Assembly (NCBI GenBank): GCA_964613215.1
Contig: CAZTHK010000014.1
Span: 1-64,000 of the forward strand
DNA length: 64,000 nucleotides
Direction: 5' to 3'
DNA from: CAZTHK01 sp964613215
GTDB taxonomy: Bacteria; Krumholzibacteriota; Krumholzibacteriia; Krumholzibacteriales; CAZTHK01
The notes below the pieces were generated by a model. That model did not search any database and had not been told where the DNA came from. It saw nothing but the letters and a program-made list of their open reading frames with translations. Position numbers and translations under genes: made by a program. Shown piece after piece: positions 51,953-61,446 of the stretch (the first letter of the stretch is position 1; the number at the start of each line of letters is the position of its first letter).

Positions 51953-53098
51953 ATGGAATTTCTGGAAAAGAATGGCCGGAGAGTGCTTCCAACCGTACAG
52001 TATGCCGGGGGTGTGATCAGAATAATAGATCAGAGCCTTCTTCCCCAACAGGAAGTTATCATCTCCGTGGAGGATGTTGCGGAGATGGCTGAATGTATCG
52101 TTAATATGAAGATAAGAGGTGCTCCGGCCATAGGTATAGCTGCGGCTTTCGGGATTCTGCTTTCTGTGGAAAACTGCCTCAGAATGGAGATGGGTCCTCC
52201 GGAGGGCGGTTTTTTCGATCAGAACAGGGAGATGAGGCCATTCCCCGGCGGTCAGGCCGATCCGGACAGAATGAGGGAAGAGGCAATGAAAGCGTCCCGT
52301 ATTCTGGAGAAGACCAGGCCCACAGCGGTAAACCTCTTCTGGGCAATAAGGAGGATGAGAGCTGTGATATCCGATCAGTCCATCAGTGATCCCCTTGATC
52401 TGGCCGGGAGGTTAAGCGGAGAGGCTTTTAATATATATAACCGGGAGCTGGAACGGGAATTCAGGATAGGGGATCACGGCGCTCCCCTGATAGAGGATGG
52501 AATGAGTGTTATGACTCACTGCAATGCCGGGGGTCTTGCCACTGCCGGCTATGGTACCGCTCTGGGGGTACTCAACCGGGCCAGGGAGAAGGGCAGAAAA
52601 TTCTCCGTATTTGCAGGTGAGACCAGGCCACTGCTCCAGGGGGCCCGATTGACTGCCTGGGAGCTCATCGGAAGAGATATCGAAGTGACTCTGCTGTGTG
52701 ACAACGCTGCCCCCTCACTTTTCCGGTCTGGAGAGGTGGATGCAGTGATAGTAGGTGCAGACCGGATAGCGGCCAACGGGGATGTGGTCAATAAGGTCGG
52801 AACCCTGGGACTGGCGGTACTCTGTCACAGATACGGAAAACCCTTCTATGTAGCTGCTCCCCGGTCGACTTTCGATCTTAGCCTGGACAGTGGTGAAGTG
52901 ATACCCATAGAGATAAGGCTGGGGGAAGAGGTGACGGTCTATCAGGGTAACCGTACCGCTCCCCGGGCGGTTGAGGTGTACAATCCCGCTTTCGACTGTA
53001 CTGCGGCCGAACTGGTTACCGCCATAATTACTGAGGAGGGAGTAATCAGGGATCCCGCCGGTACTGATATAAAGTCATTTCTGGGTGAGGAGGATTAA
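51953..53098 (+). CDS. mtnA: S-methyl-5-thioribose-1-phosphate isomerase-like protein
   Basis: Isomerises 5-methylthioribose-1-phosphate to the ribulose form in methionine salvage; related to eIF2B subunits. The catalytic Cys is in MTHCNAGGLATAGYGTALG near 180 and the catalytic Asp in VGADRIAANGDVVNKVGT near 260. At 381 aa it is some 30 residues longer than usual, mainly because of an insertion around residues 79-106 (MEMGPPEGGFFDQ to PGGQADPD). No other methionine-salvage genes are nearby, so in this organism it may serve alternative 5'-deoxynucleoside salvage. It begins 6 nt after yjbQ. Confidence 0.9.
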   Translation: MEFLEKNGRRVLPTVQYAGGVIRIIDQSLLPQQEVIISVEDVAEMAECIVNMKIRGAPAIGIAAAFGILLSVENCLRMEMGPPEGGFFDQNREMRPFPGGQADPDRMREEAMKASRILEKTRPTAVNLFWAIRRMRAVISDQSISDPLDLAGRLSGEAFNIYNRELEREFRIGDHGAPLIEDGMSVMTHCNAGGLATAGYGTALGVLNRAREKGRKFSVFAGETRPLLQGARLTAWELIGRDIEVTLLCDNAAPSLFRSGEVDAVIVGADRIAANGDVVNKVGTLGLAVLCHRYGKPFYVAAPRSTFDLSLDSGEVIPIEIRLGEEVTVYQGNRTAPRAVEVYNPAFDCTAAELVTAIITEEGVIRDPAGTDIKSFLGEED

Positions 53099-53232
53099 AA
53101 ATAATAAATGAACGGAAAGATGAACCGGATGGGAATGTTTGACAGGGTTGGGCTAATGGCCGGATACTGCACCACATAAGCACGGCAGGCCGGCAGAATT
53201 GCTGTTTTAACTCCGTATCGTACAATATGGAC

Positions 53233-53261
53233 TTGACAAAAGGGAGTTAAGAATTTAAGTT
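53233..53261 (+). promoter_or_regulatory. Promoter of rplM-rpsI
   Basis: TTGACA (53233-53238), 17-bp spacer, TAAGTT (53256-53261), about 46 bp upstream of the rplM ATG. Confidence 0.65.
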
Positions 53262-53306
53262 TAATTGTTTAATTCCCAATGTAATGTGTGATTCTGGAGG
53301 AGAGGA

Positions 53307-53738
53307 ATGAAAAGAACCACAATAATCAAGAAGGATCAGGTTGACAGAAAATGGTTGCTGGTGGATGCGGAGGGAAAGACCCTGGGCCGACTCGCTTCGA
53401 GGATTGCTACAATTCTGAGGGGCAAGAATAAACCTTCATTTGTTCCCTTTATGGATGTGGGGGATTTTGTAGTGGTGATAAATGCCGATAATATAGTATT
53501 TACCGGAAACAAGCTGATGGATAAAAAATACTGGCGTCACAGGGGCTATCCGGGTGGACTGAAGAGATTTAACCTGAAGCAAATCATGGAAAAGGATCCC
53601 ACTTTCGTGCTCAGGAATGCAGTGAAGGGTATGCTTCCCCATAACCGCCTGGGCAGAAGGCAGATTAAAAAATTGAAAATCTATGCAGGGCCGGATCATC
53701 CCCATCAGGCCCAGAAACCGGAGAAGGTAGAGGTATAG
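53307..53738 (+). CDS. rplM: Large-subunit ribosomal protein L13 (uL13)
   Basis: The 143-aa protein binds 23S rRNA early in 50S assembly. Features are KWLLVDAEGKTLGRLASRIA, FVPFMDVGDFVVVINADNI, YWRHRGYPGGLK and the C-terminal MLPHNRLGRRQIKKLKIYAGPDHPH. GGAGGAGAGG precedes the ATG. It has its own promoter and pairs with rpsI as in most bacteria. Confidence 0.98.
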   Translation: MKRTTIIKKDQVDRKWLLVDAEGKTLGRLASRIATILRGKNKPSFVPFMDVGDFVVVINADNIVFTGNKLMDKKYWRHRGYPGGLKRFNLKQIMEKDPTFVLRNAVKGMLPHNRLGRRQIKKLKIYAGPDHPHQAQKPEKVEV

Positions 53739-53776
53739 GCAGAGTTAATTATCAAAGCCGGAGAGGAGGTGGTAAA

Positions 53777-54169
53777 TTGGCCAAGGAATTGTACCATGCT
53801 ATAGGCAGAAGAAAGTCGGCTGTGGCGCGCGTTTTCCTGAGTGAAGGAAAGGGAAAGATTGTTATAAACAACAAGAGTATGGACCACTATCTCAACCGCG
53901 ACAGTCTGAAGATGACGGTAACACAACCTTTCGCCGTTACGGGGACGGAAGGTCAGTATGATGTTAAGGCTACCATAAGCGGGGGAGGGCTTTCGGCTCA
54001 GGCCGGAGCACTCAGGCTGGGTATAGCCAGGGCAATGCTGGATTATGACGAGAGTTTTAAGAGGGCGTTGAAGAAGAATGGACTGCTGACCAGAGATCCC
54101 AGGAGAAAGGAACGCAAGAAGTACGGTCAGCCCGGACGTAGAAAGAAGTTCCAGTTCTCCAAGAGATAA
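53777..54169 (+). CDS. rpsI: Small-subunit ribosomal protein S9 (uS9)
   Basis: The 130-aa S9 has ELYHAIGRRKSAVARVFL, a central GGGLSAQAGALRLGIARAL-like stretch, and the C-terminal GRRKKFQFSKR tail that reaches the P-site tRNA. The start is TTG with GAGGAGG upstream. It is 38 bp after rplM. No terminator is evident before rpsB. Confidence 0.98.
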   Translation: MAKELYHAIGRRKSAVARVFLSEGKGKIVINNKSMDHYLNRDSLKMTVTQPFAVTGTEGQYDVKATISGGGLSAQAGALRLGIARAMLDYDESFKRALKKNGLLTRDPRRKERKKYGQPGRRKKFQFSKR

Positions 54170-54370
54170 TGTAAAAGAACACACATCTCTTCTATAGCCC
54201 AGGGTGTTCCCGGGCGGTACTCATCCAAATTGCGGAGGAGGGGTACTTTGATTTTCAGGTTTATGCCGTTCGGTAGAAGTGGCTGATACTGTACCGGAAC
54301 GGCCGGAACGCTGCGGGAATTTACAGCTATAATTACAGAAGAGATGGAGGATTAACCTGAGGAGGGAAAT

Positions 54371-55198
54371 TTGAAATTAACCATAAAAGATATGCTCAAG
54401 GCTGGGGTTCATTTTGGCCATCAGAAGAAGAGATGGAATCCCAAGATGAAGTCCTTTATTTATAAAGAGCAGAACGGCATCTATATAATAGATCTCACCA
54501 AAACAAAGAAGATGCTGGAGGAGGCCTGCAATCATGTCAGGGAGGTGGCCGCTCAGGGCAGGAAGATCATATTTGTGGGGACCAAGAGACAGGCCAAGGA
54601 CATAGTCAGGGAGGAAGCGGAAAGATGCGGGATGTATTATGTGAGCGAGAGGTGGCTGGGAGGAACCCTGACCAACTTTCAGACCATAAAGAACAGCATC
54701 CACAAGCTGTTAGATCTGGAAGCAATGGAGCAGGATGGACGGCTGGAAAAGTTGCCCAAAAAAGAGATACTGGAGGTAAGAAGGAAGAAAGAGAAGCTCC
54801 TCAAAATGCTTTCCGGGATAAGGGATATGAAGAAGATCCCGGCTTCCCTTATCATTATCGATACCATAAAAGAGGATATTGCGGTGAGGGAGGCCAAAAA
54901 GCTGGGGCTTCCCATTGTTGCCACCGTGGATACCAACTGTGATCCCTATGAGATAGATTATCCGGTGCCGGCCAATGATGACGCCATTCGTTCCATCAGG
55001 TTATTCGCCGGCGCGCTGGCGGATGCCATAGAGGAGGGGGTGGCTCTGTATAACAAGAGCAGGGAGGCGGGGGAAAAGGCCGCCAGGACAGCGGAACAGA
55101 AATCAGAAGATAAGAAGAAGAGAGGGGACAGGGAAAGCAGGAAATCCACCCCGGAGAAAGAGAAAACCAGGCCAGACCGCAAGGAAAGCCAGAAATAA
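54371..55198 (+). CDS. rpsB: Small-subunit ribosomal protein S2 (uS2)
   Basis: The 275-aa S2 shows KAGVHFGHQKKRWNPKMK, GRKIIFVGTKRQAKDIV, RWLGGTLTNFQTIKNSI, IPASLIIIDTIKEDIAVREA and VDTNCDPYEIDYPVPANDDA. A highly charged tail of about 45 residues (Lys/Glu/Arg-rich) extends past the usual end. TTG start with GAGGAGGG. The 200-bp gap from rpsI could hold an S2 leader, but I recognised no known motif. It heads the rpsB-tsf-pyrH-frr-uppS-cdsA-dxr-rseP run. Confidence 0.97.
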   Translation: MKLTIKDMLKAGVHFGHQKKRWNPKMKSFIYKEQNGIYIIDLTKTKKMLEEACNHVREVAAQGRKIIFVGTKRQAKDIVREEAERCGMYYVSERWLGGTLTNFQTIKNSIHKLLDLEAMEQDGRLEKLPKKEILEVRRKKEKLLKMLSGIRDMKKIPASLIIIDTIKEDIAVREAKKLGLPIVATVDTNCDPYEIDYPVPANDDAIRSIRLFAGALADAIEEGVALYNKSREAGEKAARTAEQKSEDKKKRGDRESRKSTPEKEKTRPDRKESQK

Positions 55199-55219
55199 TA
55201 TCAACCTGGAGGGATCTAG

Positions 55220-55816
55220 ATGAAGATTACACCCAAGATGGTAAAGGAACTTCGTGACAAAACCGGTGTTGGAATGATGGATTGCAAGAAGGCCCTGGAG
55301 AAATCCGAAGGGGATATGGAAGAAGCCATTGTTCATCTCAGAGAAAAGGGATTGTCCAAGGCAGCCAAGAAGTCGGGAAGGGAGGCCAAGGAGGGAAGGA
55401 TATTCAGCTATGTACATCCCGGATCCAGGCTGGCGGTTATGGTGGAGATAAATTGTGAGACAGAATTCGTGGCTCGAACCGATGATTTTGGAGAGCTTGG
55501 CAATAATGTAGCCATGCAGGTTGCTGCATTGTCTCCTATGGCTATCCGTAGGGAAGATCTGGATCGGGAAACCATCCAGAAGGAGAAGGAAATCTACAGT
55601 AATCAGGCTGTTCAGGCTGGAAAACCGGAAGAGATAGTGGACCGGATAGTGGAAGGCAAGATGGAAAAGTTCTATCAGGAAAACTGCCTTATGGAACAGA
55701 AGTTCGTCAAGAACGATGATCTTACTGTAGAGGAGCTGGTGAAGACTGTGATCGGGAAGCTGGGAGAGAACATGGTAATTCGGAGGTTTTGCCGGTTTGA
55801 AGTGGGGGAGGAGTAA
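55220..55816 (+). CDS. tsf: Elongation factor Ts
   Basis: Exchanges GDP on EF-Tu. The 198-aa short form, as in Thermus and many non-proteobacteria, has VKELRDKTGVGMMDCKKALE at the start, the core VMVEINCETEFVARTDDF, and NCLMEQKFVKNDDLTVEELV near 155. The second half of the long E. coli form is absent. GGAGGGA precedes the ATG, 22 bp after rpsB. Confidence 0.97.
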   Translation: MKITPKMVKELRDKTGVGMMDCKKALEKSEGDMEEAIVHLREKGLSKAAKKSGREAKEGRIFSYVHPGSRLAVMVEINCETEFVARTDDFGELGNNVAMQVAALSPMAIRREDLDRETIQKEKEIYSNQAVQAGKPEEIVDRIVEGKMEKFYQENCLMEQKFVKNDDLTVEELVKTVIGKLGENMVIRRFCRFEVGEE

Positions 55817-55857
55817 TTCTGAAAGTTGCTTTATTAAGGATGCTGTGATATTTTTGG

Positions 55858-55888
55858 GCGCAGGAGTTCCGGTTCCTGCGTCTTTTTG
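55858..55888 (+). terminator. Hairpin terminator between tsf and pyrH
   Basis: CGCAGGA (55859-55865) pairs with TCCTGCG (55874-55880), followed by TCTTTTT. It lies inside the operon and probably trims rather than fully stops transcription. Confidence 0.7.
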
Positions 55889-55903
55889 TGAAAGGAGTGT
55901 TGG

Positions 55904-56617
55904 ATGAACAGATGTCCCGGGATTAACAGGATGCTCCTCAAGGTGAGCGGCGAAGTTTTCAAGAGTGAGTCTGACAGTGTCGACTTCAACAAGGTGGAAT
56001 CCTTCGCCGGTGATCTGGACTCCGCCTACCGTACCGGAACGGAGATTGCCGTGGTGGTGGGTGGAGGTAACATTATAAGGGGGGGGCTGATCAGTGGTAT
56101 CGGAGTGGAGAGGGTAACCGCGGATTATATGGGTATGCTGGGAACTATTATTAACGCCCTGGCTCTGGACAGTGCTCTTAACCGGTTGGGAGTGGAATCC
56201 CTGGTGATGACATCAATGTCCATGGAACAGCTGGCTGAACCCTACGTGAGAAGAAACGCTATCAGGTATCTGGATGAGGGAAGGCTTATTATACTGGCCG
56301 GGGGTACCGGAAATCCCTACTTTACCACCGACACGGCAGCAGCTCTGAGAGCGGCAGAGATCAAGGCCGATTGTCTCTTCAAGGGAACCAAGGTGGATGG
56401 TATCTACAAATCAGATCCGGTAGAAAATCCCGAAGCTGAAAGGTATAAGGAACTGAAATACACCGATGTTCTCCGGGATAATCTCGGTGTCATGGACGCA
56501 GCTGCGGTGGCCCTGTGCCGGGATAACAGCATTCCCATTATTGTTTTCAACATTCTGGAATCCGGCAACATCAGAAAGGTTATAGAAGGAGAAGAGCTGG
56601 GAACGATCGTATACTAA
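55904..56617 (+). CDS. pyrH: UMP kinase
   Basis: Phosphorylates UMP to UDP; amino-acid-kinase fold, 237 aa. Motifs are RMLLKVSGEVF at the start, IAVVVGGGNIIRGG near 45, ADYMGMLGTIINALAL near 72, GGTGNPYFTTDTAAALRAAEI near 130 and KGTKVDGIYKSDP near 160. Ribosome site AAAGGAG. It is followed 11 bp later by frr. Confidence 0.97.
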   Translation: MNRCPGINRMLLKVSGEVFKSESDSVDFNKVESFAGDLDSAYRTGTEIAVVVGGGNIIRGGLISGIGVERVTADYMGMLGTIINALALDSALNRLGVESLVMTSMSMEQLAEPYVRRNAIRYLDEGRLIILAGGTGNPYFTTDTAAALRAAEIKADCLFKGTKVDGIYKSDPVENPEAERYKELKYTDVLRDNLGVMDAAAVALCRDNSIPIIVFNILESGNIRKVIEGEELGTIVY

Positions 56618-56628
56618 GGAGGTATCAG

Positions 56629-57192
56629 ATGGATCCGGTGGATGAGATATTCAAGGAAGCCGAAGACCACATGAAGAAGACCCTGCAGTTAAGCGAGGAT
56701 GAACTGGCTACTATCAGAACCGGCAAGGCTTCGCCTGCCATACTGGACAGTGTGAAGGTGGATTATTACGGCAGCAGGGTGCCACTGAATCAGGTCGCCA
56801 ATGTTTCGGTGCCCGATCCCAAACTGATCGTCATAAAACCATGGGAAAAGCCGATGGTGCCGGAGATTGCCAAAGCTATACAGACTGCCGATCTCGGTCT
56901 GAATCCCCAGAGTGATGCCGGTATTATACGTATTCCCCTTCCCTCTCTGACCGAGGAACGGAGGCGGGAACTGGCCAAAGGTGTGAACAACAAAGTCGAG
57001 GAAGCCAAGATTGCGATAAGGAATATAAGGAGAAACGCCAACGATAAATTGAATAAGCTGGAGAAGGATCATCAGATTTCGGAGGACGACTGCCACAGGT
57101 TTCAGGATGATATTCAGGAACTCACCGACAGGTACACAGAAAAGCTGGATCAGATACTGGAGGCCAAGAATAAGGAGATAATGGAATTTTAA
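56629..57192 (+). CDS. frr: Ribosome recycling factor
   Basis: Splits post-termination ribosomes with EF-G. The 187-aa protein has the family pattern: LATIRTGKASPAILDSVKVDYYG, PLNQVANVSVPDPKLIVIKPWEK, GLNPQSDAGIIRIPLPSLTEERR and the coiled C-terminal end with the EE-rich helix. AAGGAGG upstream, 11 bp after pyrH. Confidence 0.97.
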   Translation: MDPVDEIFKEAEDHMKKTLQLSEDELATIRTGKASPAILDSVKVDYYGSRVPLNQVANVSVPDPKLIVIKPWEKPMVPEIAKAIQTADLGLNPQSDAGIIRIPLPSLTEERRRELAKGVNNKVEEAKIAIRNIRRNANDKLNKLEKDHQISEDDCHRFQDDIQELTDRYTEKLDQILEAKNKEIMEF

Positions 57193-57221
57193 TCCTTCCC
57201 GGCTGAACAGGCAGCGATTGT

Positions 57222-58001
57222 ATGAGTGACCAGATAGATCGTGATATTGAGAAATTAAGGGGCCGTCAGTGCCTGCCCCGGCATGTAGCCATAATAATGG
57301 ATGGTAACGGCCGCTGGGCCAGAAAGCGAAACCTCCCCCGCCTGGCCGGTCACAAGGAGGGAAGGGAGTCGGTCAGGGCTGTAGTGAGGACATCCGCCCG
57401 GCTGGGTATTTCATTCCTTTCCCTTTTTACCTTTTCACTGGAGAACTGGAAGAGGCCTCCCTCCGAAGTGAAGGGGTTGATGCATTTCCTGAAGCAGGTT
57501 CTGTACTCCGAATATCTGGAGCTGAATCAGAACAATATCAGGCTGGAGGCAACCGGCAGGCTGGAACTGCTACCTCCCCCCACCCTGGAAGCACTGCAGG
57601 ATACCATGAATAAGCTGTCCGGCAACGACGGAATGGTTTTAAATCTATGTATAAGCTACGGTGGAAGGGCCGAGATAGTAGACGCAGCGGTGAAAATGGC
57701 GGAATCGGCAATGGCTGGCCATACCGATATTAATTCCATCGATCAGGAGGGGTTCAGGAGATTCCTGTACCAGCCCGGAATGCCGGATCCTGATCTGTTG
57801 ATCAGGACCAGCGGGGAAAAGCGAATAAGCAATTTTCTGCTGTGGCAGATTGCCTACAGCGAAATTCTGGTGACTGATGTTCTCTGGCCGGAGTTCAGGG
57901 AAAAGGAACTGATTTGGGCGGTAAGGGAATATCTTACCCGGGAAAGAAGGTTCGGTGGCATTTCTTCCGGAGGGGAAAATGGTTGCAGAGAGCGGAGATA
58001 A
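57222..58001 (+). CDS. uppS: Undecaprenyl diphosphate synthase
   Basis: A cis-prenyltransferase that makes the lipid carrier for peptidoglycan and O-antigen. 259 aa. It has HVAIIMDGNGRWARKRNLPRLAGHKEG with the catalytic Asp, FTFSLENWKRP near 70, LCISYGGRAEI, and PDPDLLIRTSGEKRISNFLLWQIAYSE near 190, the five cis-IPPS motifs. It overlaps cdsA by 23 nt. Confidence 0.96.
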   Translation: MSDQIDRDIEKLRGRQCLPRHVAIIMDGNGRWARKRNLPRLAGHKEGRESVRAVVRTSARLGISFLSLFTFSLENWKRPPSEVKGLMHFLKQVLYSEYLELNQNNIRLEATGRLELLPPPTLEALQDTMNKLSGNDGMVLNLCISYGGRAEIVDAAVKMAESAMAGHTDINSIDQEGFRRFLYQPGMPDPDLLIRTSGEKRISNFLLWQIAYSEILVTDVLWPEFREKELIWAVREYLTRERRFGGISSGGENGCRERR

Positions 58002-58848
58002 AAAGGAAAAAGGCAGAAGCGGAGGATCGCTGTTTAAGAGGATACTGGCCTCTGTTATTTTTCTTCCCTGTCTTTTTATTATAACCCGCCGGGGGGGGTT
58101 CTACTATGTTATGCTGATAGATATAATGATTCTGGTGGGACTGTGGGAGTTCTACCGGATGATGGAGGCCAAGGGGCTGCGGCCCTATAAAGTTATAGGG
58201 ATTCTCAGCGGTATCGCCCTCTCCTGGTATATCTATTTTCATCAGGGTATATATGCCAACTTCTTTCTGAGTATTGTTTTTATCGGGATAATGTCCCTGG
58301 AGCTGGTGCGGCGGGAGCGAAGATTCGCCACCTATCATATTTCGGTTACCATATTCGGAGTTTTCTACGTTGCCTGGCTGGGCGGCCATCTTATCCTTCT
58401 CAGGGAGTTGCCCCATCTGAAAGGACTGGATTACCAGCTCGGTTTTTCATACGTTATGATAGTGTTTATCATGACCTGGAGTTACGATACCGGTGCCTAT
58501 ACGGTGGGAAAACTTATAGGCAGGCGCAAGATATTCCCCTCCATATCACCCGGAAAGACATTAGAGGGTCTTCTGGGAGGATTGGTCTTTTCGGTGGCGG
58601 GTATCCTGGTCGCACGTTTTTTGATAGCCGGTTATTTGAGCATCTTTCAGGCGGTGGTACTGGCTGTCATTTCGTCCCTGGTGGGACAGGTAGGTGATCT
58701 GGTGGAGTCTATGATAAAGAGAGATGCCCGGATAAAGGATTCTTCCGCCACCATCCCCGGCCACGGGGGAGTGCTGGACCGGTTCGATTCCATGCTTTTT
58801 ACCTCCCCTCTTATTTACTATATTCTAAGATATTTTATCGTTAAGTGA
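57979..58848 (+). CDS. cdsA: Phosphatidate cytidylyltransferase
   Basis: Makes CDP-diacylglycerol for phospholipid synthesis. The 289-aa inner-membrane protein has about eight hydrophobic helices, and the family signature KDSSATIPGHGGVLDRFDS lies near 258. GGAGGGG upstream of the ATG at 57979, inside the end of uppS, fixes this start; upstream in-frame codons are uppS sequence. Overlap implies translational coupling. It is 88 bp before dxr. Confidence 0.95.
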   Translation: MVAESGDKKEKGRSGGSLFKRILASVIFLPCLFIITRRGGFYYVMLIDIMILVGLWEFYRMMEAKGLRPYKVIGILSGIALSWYIYFHQGIYANFFLSIVFIGIMSLELVRRERRFATYHISVTIFGVFYVAWLGGHLILLRELPHLKGLDYQLGFSYVMIVFIMTWSYDTGAYTVGKLIGRRKIFPSISPGKTLEGLLGGLVFSVAGILVARFLIAGYLSIFQAVVLAVISSLVGQVGDLVESMIKRDARIKDSSATIPGHGGVLDRFDSMLFTSPLIYYILRYFIVK

Positions 58849-58935
58849 TATGGGCATGACATATGCGTAATTTATTAATTTTATTGGGAACAGAGTTTAA
58901 TACAGGGGCGGAAGAATAGAACAGGGGTAAAGGAA

Positions 58936-60099
58936 TTGAAAAATATCCTGATTCTTGGCAGCACCGGCTCGATAGGTAGATCGGCCATAGATGTTATTCT
59001 CAAGGATCCCCGGAACTTCCGGGTAGCCGGCCTTGCAGCGGGAGAAAACGTGGATGAAATGGAGAGGCAGTTGAAGCTGTTTCCCCGGGCTGTCTTCTCC
59101 ATGAAGGATGACCGGTCGGTGGCGGCACTGGAGGAGAGGGATTACTCCCTGGGCAAGAGGGCCGCCGGGGTGGGCCAGAAAGGAATAGAGAGGCTTATTA
59201 AGGAGACTTCGCCGGATCTGGTGGTTAACGCCCTGGTGGGCATATCCGGTCTCAGGCCGACCCTCTCCGCCCTGGAGAGTGGCTGTAAGGTTGCTCTGGC
59301 CAATAAGGAAGCTCTGGTAACAGGGGGGGAGCTTATTTCATCACTGGGTGATGCGGTGAGGGAGAATATCATTCCGGTGGATAGTGAGCATTTCTCCATA
59401 TCCAGATGTATCAGAGGGTATCGCGGTGAGGTGGAGGAGATTATACTGACTGCATCAGGGGGGCCGTTTTTCGGGAGGGAGCTGTCATCTCTGAAGGATG
59501 TCACTGTGGATGAGGTGCTGGATCATCCCACCTGGAATATGGGAAAGAAGGTTACCATCGACTCCGCCCTTATGCTTAACAAGGGGTTGGAGGTGATAGA
59601 AGCACACTACCTTTTTGATTTTCCCCTGGACCGGATAAAGGTGGTTATTCATCCCCAGTCCAGGGTTCATTCATTCATCCGCCTTTCCGATGGTTCCCTG
59701 CTGGCCCATCTCAGTCCTCCCGATATGAGGCTGCCTTTAATGAGTGCTCTTTATTACCCTGAAATTAATCCATTCCATTGGAATGATCTCTCCCTGGATC
59801 ATCTCTACAACCTGGAATTCCATCCCTTCGATAAGGAGAGGTTTCCCGCCTTCGAGCTGGCTATCAGAGCCATCCGCCTGGGTGGTACCGCTCCCACCGT
59901 GCTGAATGCGGCGGATGAGTTGGCGGTGGAGGCCTTCCTGGGAGGAAGGATAGGATTCCTGGACATTATCTCCTGGATCGGCGAAGCCCTTTCCGCACAC
60001 CGGACCGGAGAGATAAATAGAATCGAAGATATTCTGGAAGCAGACCGGTGGACCAGGGAGTTCATATCCCGCAGTCACAGCGAGTCTGTATTGAATTAG
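58936..60099 (+). CDS. dxr: 1-deoxy-D-xylulose-5-phosphate reductoisomerase
   Basis: Second step of the MEP isoprenoid pathway, NADPH- and metal-dependent. The 387-aa protein has the NADPH loop ILGSTGSIGRSA near 6-17, ALANKEALVTGG near 121, VDSEHFSI with metal-binding residues near 148, ASGGPFFG near 175 and NMGKKVTIDSALMLNKGLEVIEA near 198. The start is TTG with GGGG and AAAGGA just upstream. It is followed 10 bp later by rseP. Confidence 0.96.
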   Translation: MKNILILGSTGSIGRSAIDVILKDPRNFRVAGLAAGENVDEMERQLKLFPRAVFSMKDDRSVAALEERDYSLGKRAAGVGQKGIERLIKETSPDLVVNALVGISGLRPTLSALESGCKVALANKEALVTGGELISSLGDAVRENIIPVDSEHFSISRCIRGYRGEVEEIILTASGGPFFGRELSSLKDVTVDEVLDHPTWNMGKKVTIDSALMLNKGLEVIEAHYLFDFPLDRIKVVIHPQSRVHSFIRLSDGSLLAHLSPPDMRLPLMSALYYPEINPFHWNDLSLDHLYNLEFHPFDKERFPAFELAIRAIRLGGTAPTVLNAADELAVEAFLGGRIGFLDIISWIGEALSAHRTGEINRIEDILEADRWTREFISRSHSESVLN

Positions 60100-60109
60100 C
60101 GGAGGAATT

Positions 60110-61444
60110 ATGCTGTCCACAATAATAGCCTTTCTTGTGGTTATAGCCATCGTGGTTTTCGTGCATGAGATGGGACATTTTCTGGTGGCCAAGTTAAACC
60201 GGGTTTATGTGATAACATTCTCCTTCGGCTTCGGCCCGAAACTTATAAGGCAGAAGATCGGCGAAACGGAGTACGCAGTATCCATACTTCCGCTGGGAGG
60301 TTACGTTAAATTCGCCGGGGAGTCTGAGGATGAGGATGAGGAGGATTCCATTGAACAACAGATCCCGGAGAAGCGGCTGTACCGGGGCAAGAGCCCCCTG
60401 CAGAAGATGTCCGTAGTGGTAGCCGGGCCTGTGATGAATGCTATGTTGGCCCTGGTTTTTCTTGTGGGACTGGTTATGATGCAGGGGCTGCAGGTAAATC
60501 CGGAGACTGTAGTAAAGAAAATGGAGCGGGGAGGTCCGGCCGACAGAGCCGGTATCAGGCCCGGGGACAGGCTGATTTCCATAAATGGAGAGAAGGTGGA
60601 CTACTGGGAGGAGATTTACCAGCTCACTCATTTTGACCGGGAAGAGGATAATATATTTGTTCTGGCCAGAGACGGAGATACCTTGAGGGCAAATTTCCGT
60701 CCCCTGTTCAATCGGGAGAGTAAACAGTGGGAGTTGGGAATGAGCTCCTCGCCAAAACCACGGATAGGTAAGGTTAAAAAGGGAAGTCCTGCTGATAAAG
60801 CGGGTATAAAGGCGGGGGCGGTAATACTCTCCGTAAATGATACCACCATATCCACCTTCCGGGAGCTCACTGAATTCATTCATCCCCATCCGGAGGATTC
60901 TCTGAAGATAACCTGGGAGTATAAGGGGGAGATATATTCCGATATAATCATTCCGGAATCCCAGCAGGGAGCTGAGCAGGGAGAGGAGATCAAAGTGGTG
61001 CAGGTGGGCCAGATAGGGGTAAGGTCATATTCGGAGAAGGTGCCGGTTTCCTTCACCCGGGCAATCCGTTATGCCGCCGGGTATCTTAAGGCTCTGACGG
61101 TGATGATAATAGATTTTCTGTATAAGCTGATAACCGGAAAGGCCCCCTTCGAGGCTCTGGGAGGACCGGTCAAAATAGGTGCCATGGCGGGAGACATGCT
61201 TCGCTGGGGACTGGACCGGCTGGTTTACTTTATCGCTTTCTTCTCTCTCAATCTGGCTATATTCAATCTGATTCCGCTTCTGCCATTTGACGGGGGACAC
61301 TTCGTTCTTCACCTTTTCGAGTTTGTTACCGGCAGGGAGATAAATGAAAGGATCAAGGGAATATTCATGCAGATTGGGATAGTTATCTTTGTAATATTAA
61401 TGGCCTTTATTATTGCAATGGATATCTTCAATCTGTTCAGGTGA
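60110..61444 (+). CDS. rseP: Site-2 membrane metalloprotease RseP
   Basis: Cleaves anti-sigma and other membrane proteins within the inner membrane. 444 aa. The zinc-binding HEMGH is at residues 19-23 in the first helix, the later motif is NLIPLLPFDGGHFV near 385, and two PDZ domains (about 130-205, 215-290; GIRPGDRLISING and GIKAGAVILSVND) lie between. The arrangement is that of full-length RseP rather than the PDZ-less types. Ribosome site GGAGG. It is cotranscribed after dxr; no sigma-E regulon gene is visible nearby. Confidence 0.95.
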   Translation: MLSTIIAFLVVIAIVVFVHEMGHFLVAKLNRVYVITFSFGFGPKLIRQKIGETEYAVSILPLGGYVKFAGESEDEDEEDSIEQQIPEKRLYRGKSPLQKMSVVVAGPVMNAMLALVFLVGLVMMQGLQVNPETVVKKMERGGPADRAGIRPGDRLISINGEKVDYWEEIYQLTHFDREEDNIFVLARDGDTLRANFRPLFNRESKQWELGMSSSPKPRIGKVKKGSPADKAGIKAGAVILSVNDTTISTFRELTEFIHPHPEDSLKITWEYKGEIYSDIIIPESQQGAEQGEEIKVVQVGQIGVRSYSEKVPVSFTRAIRYAAGYLKALTVMIIDFLYKLITGKAPFEALGGPVKIGAMAGDMLRWGLDRLVYFIAFFSLNLAIFNLIPLLPFDGGHFVLHLFEFVTGREINERIKGIFMQIGIVIFVILMAFIIAMDIFNLFR

Positions 61445-61446
61445 GA

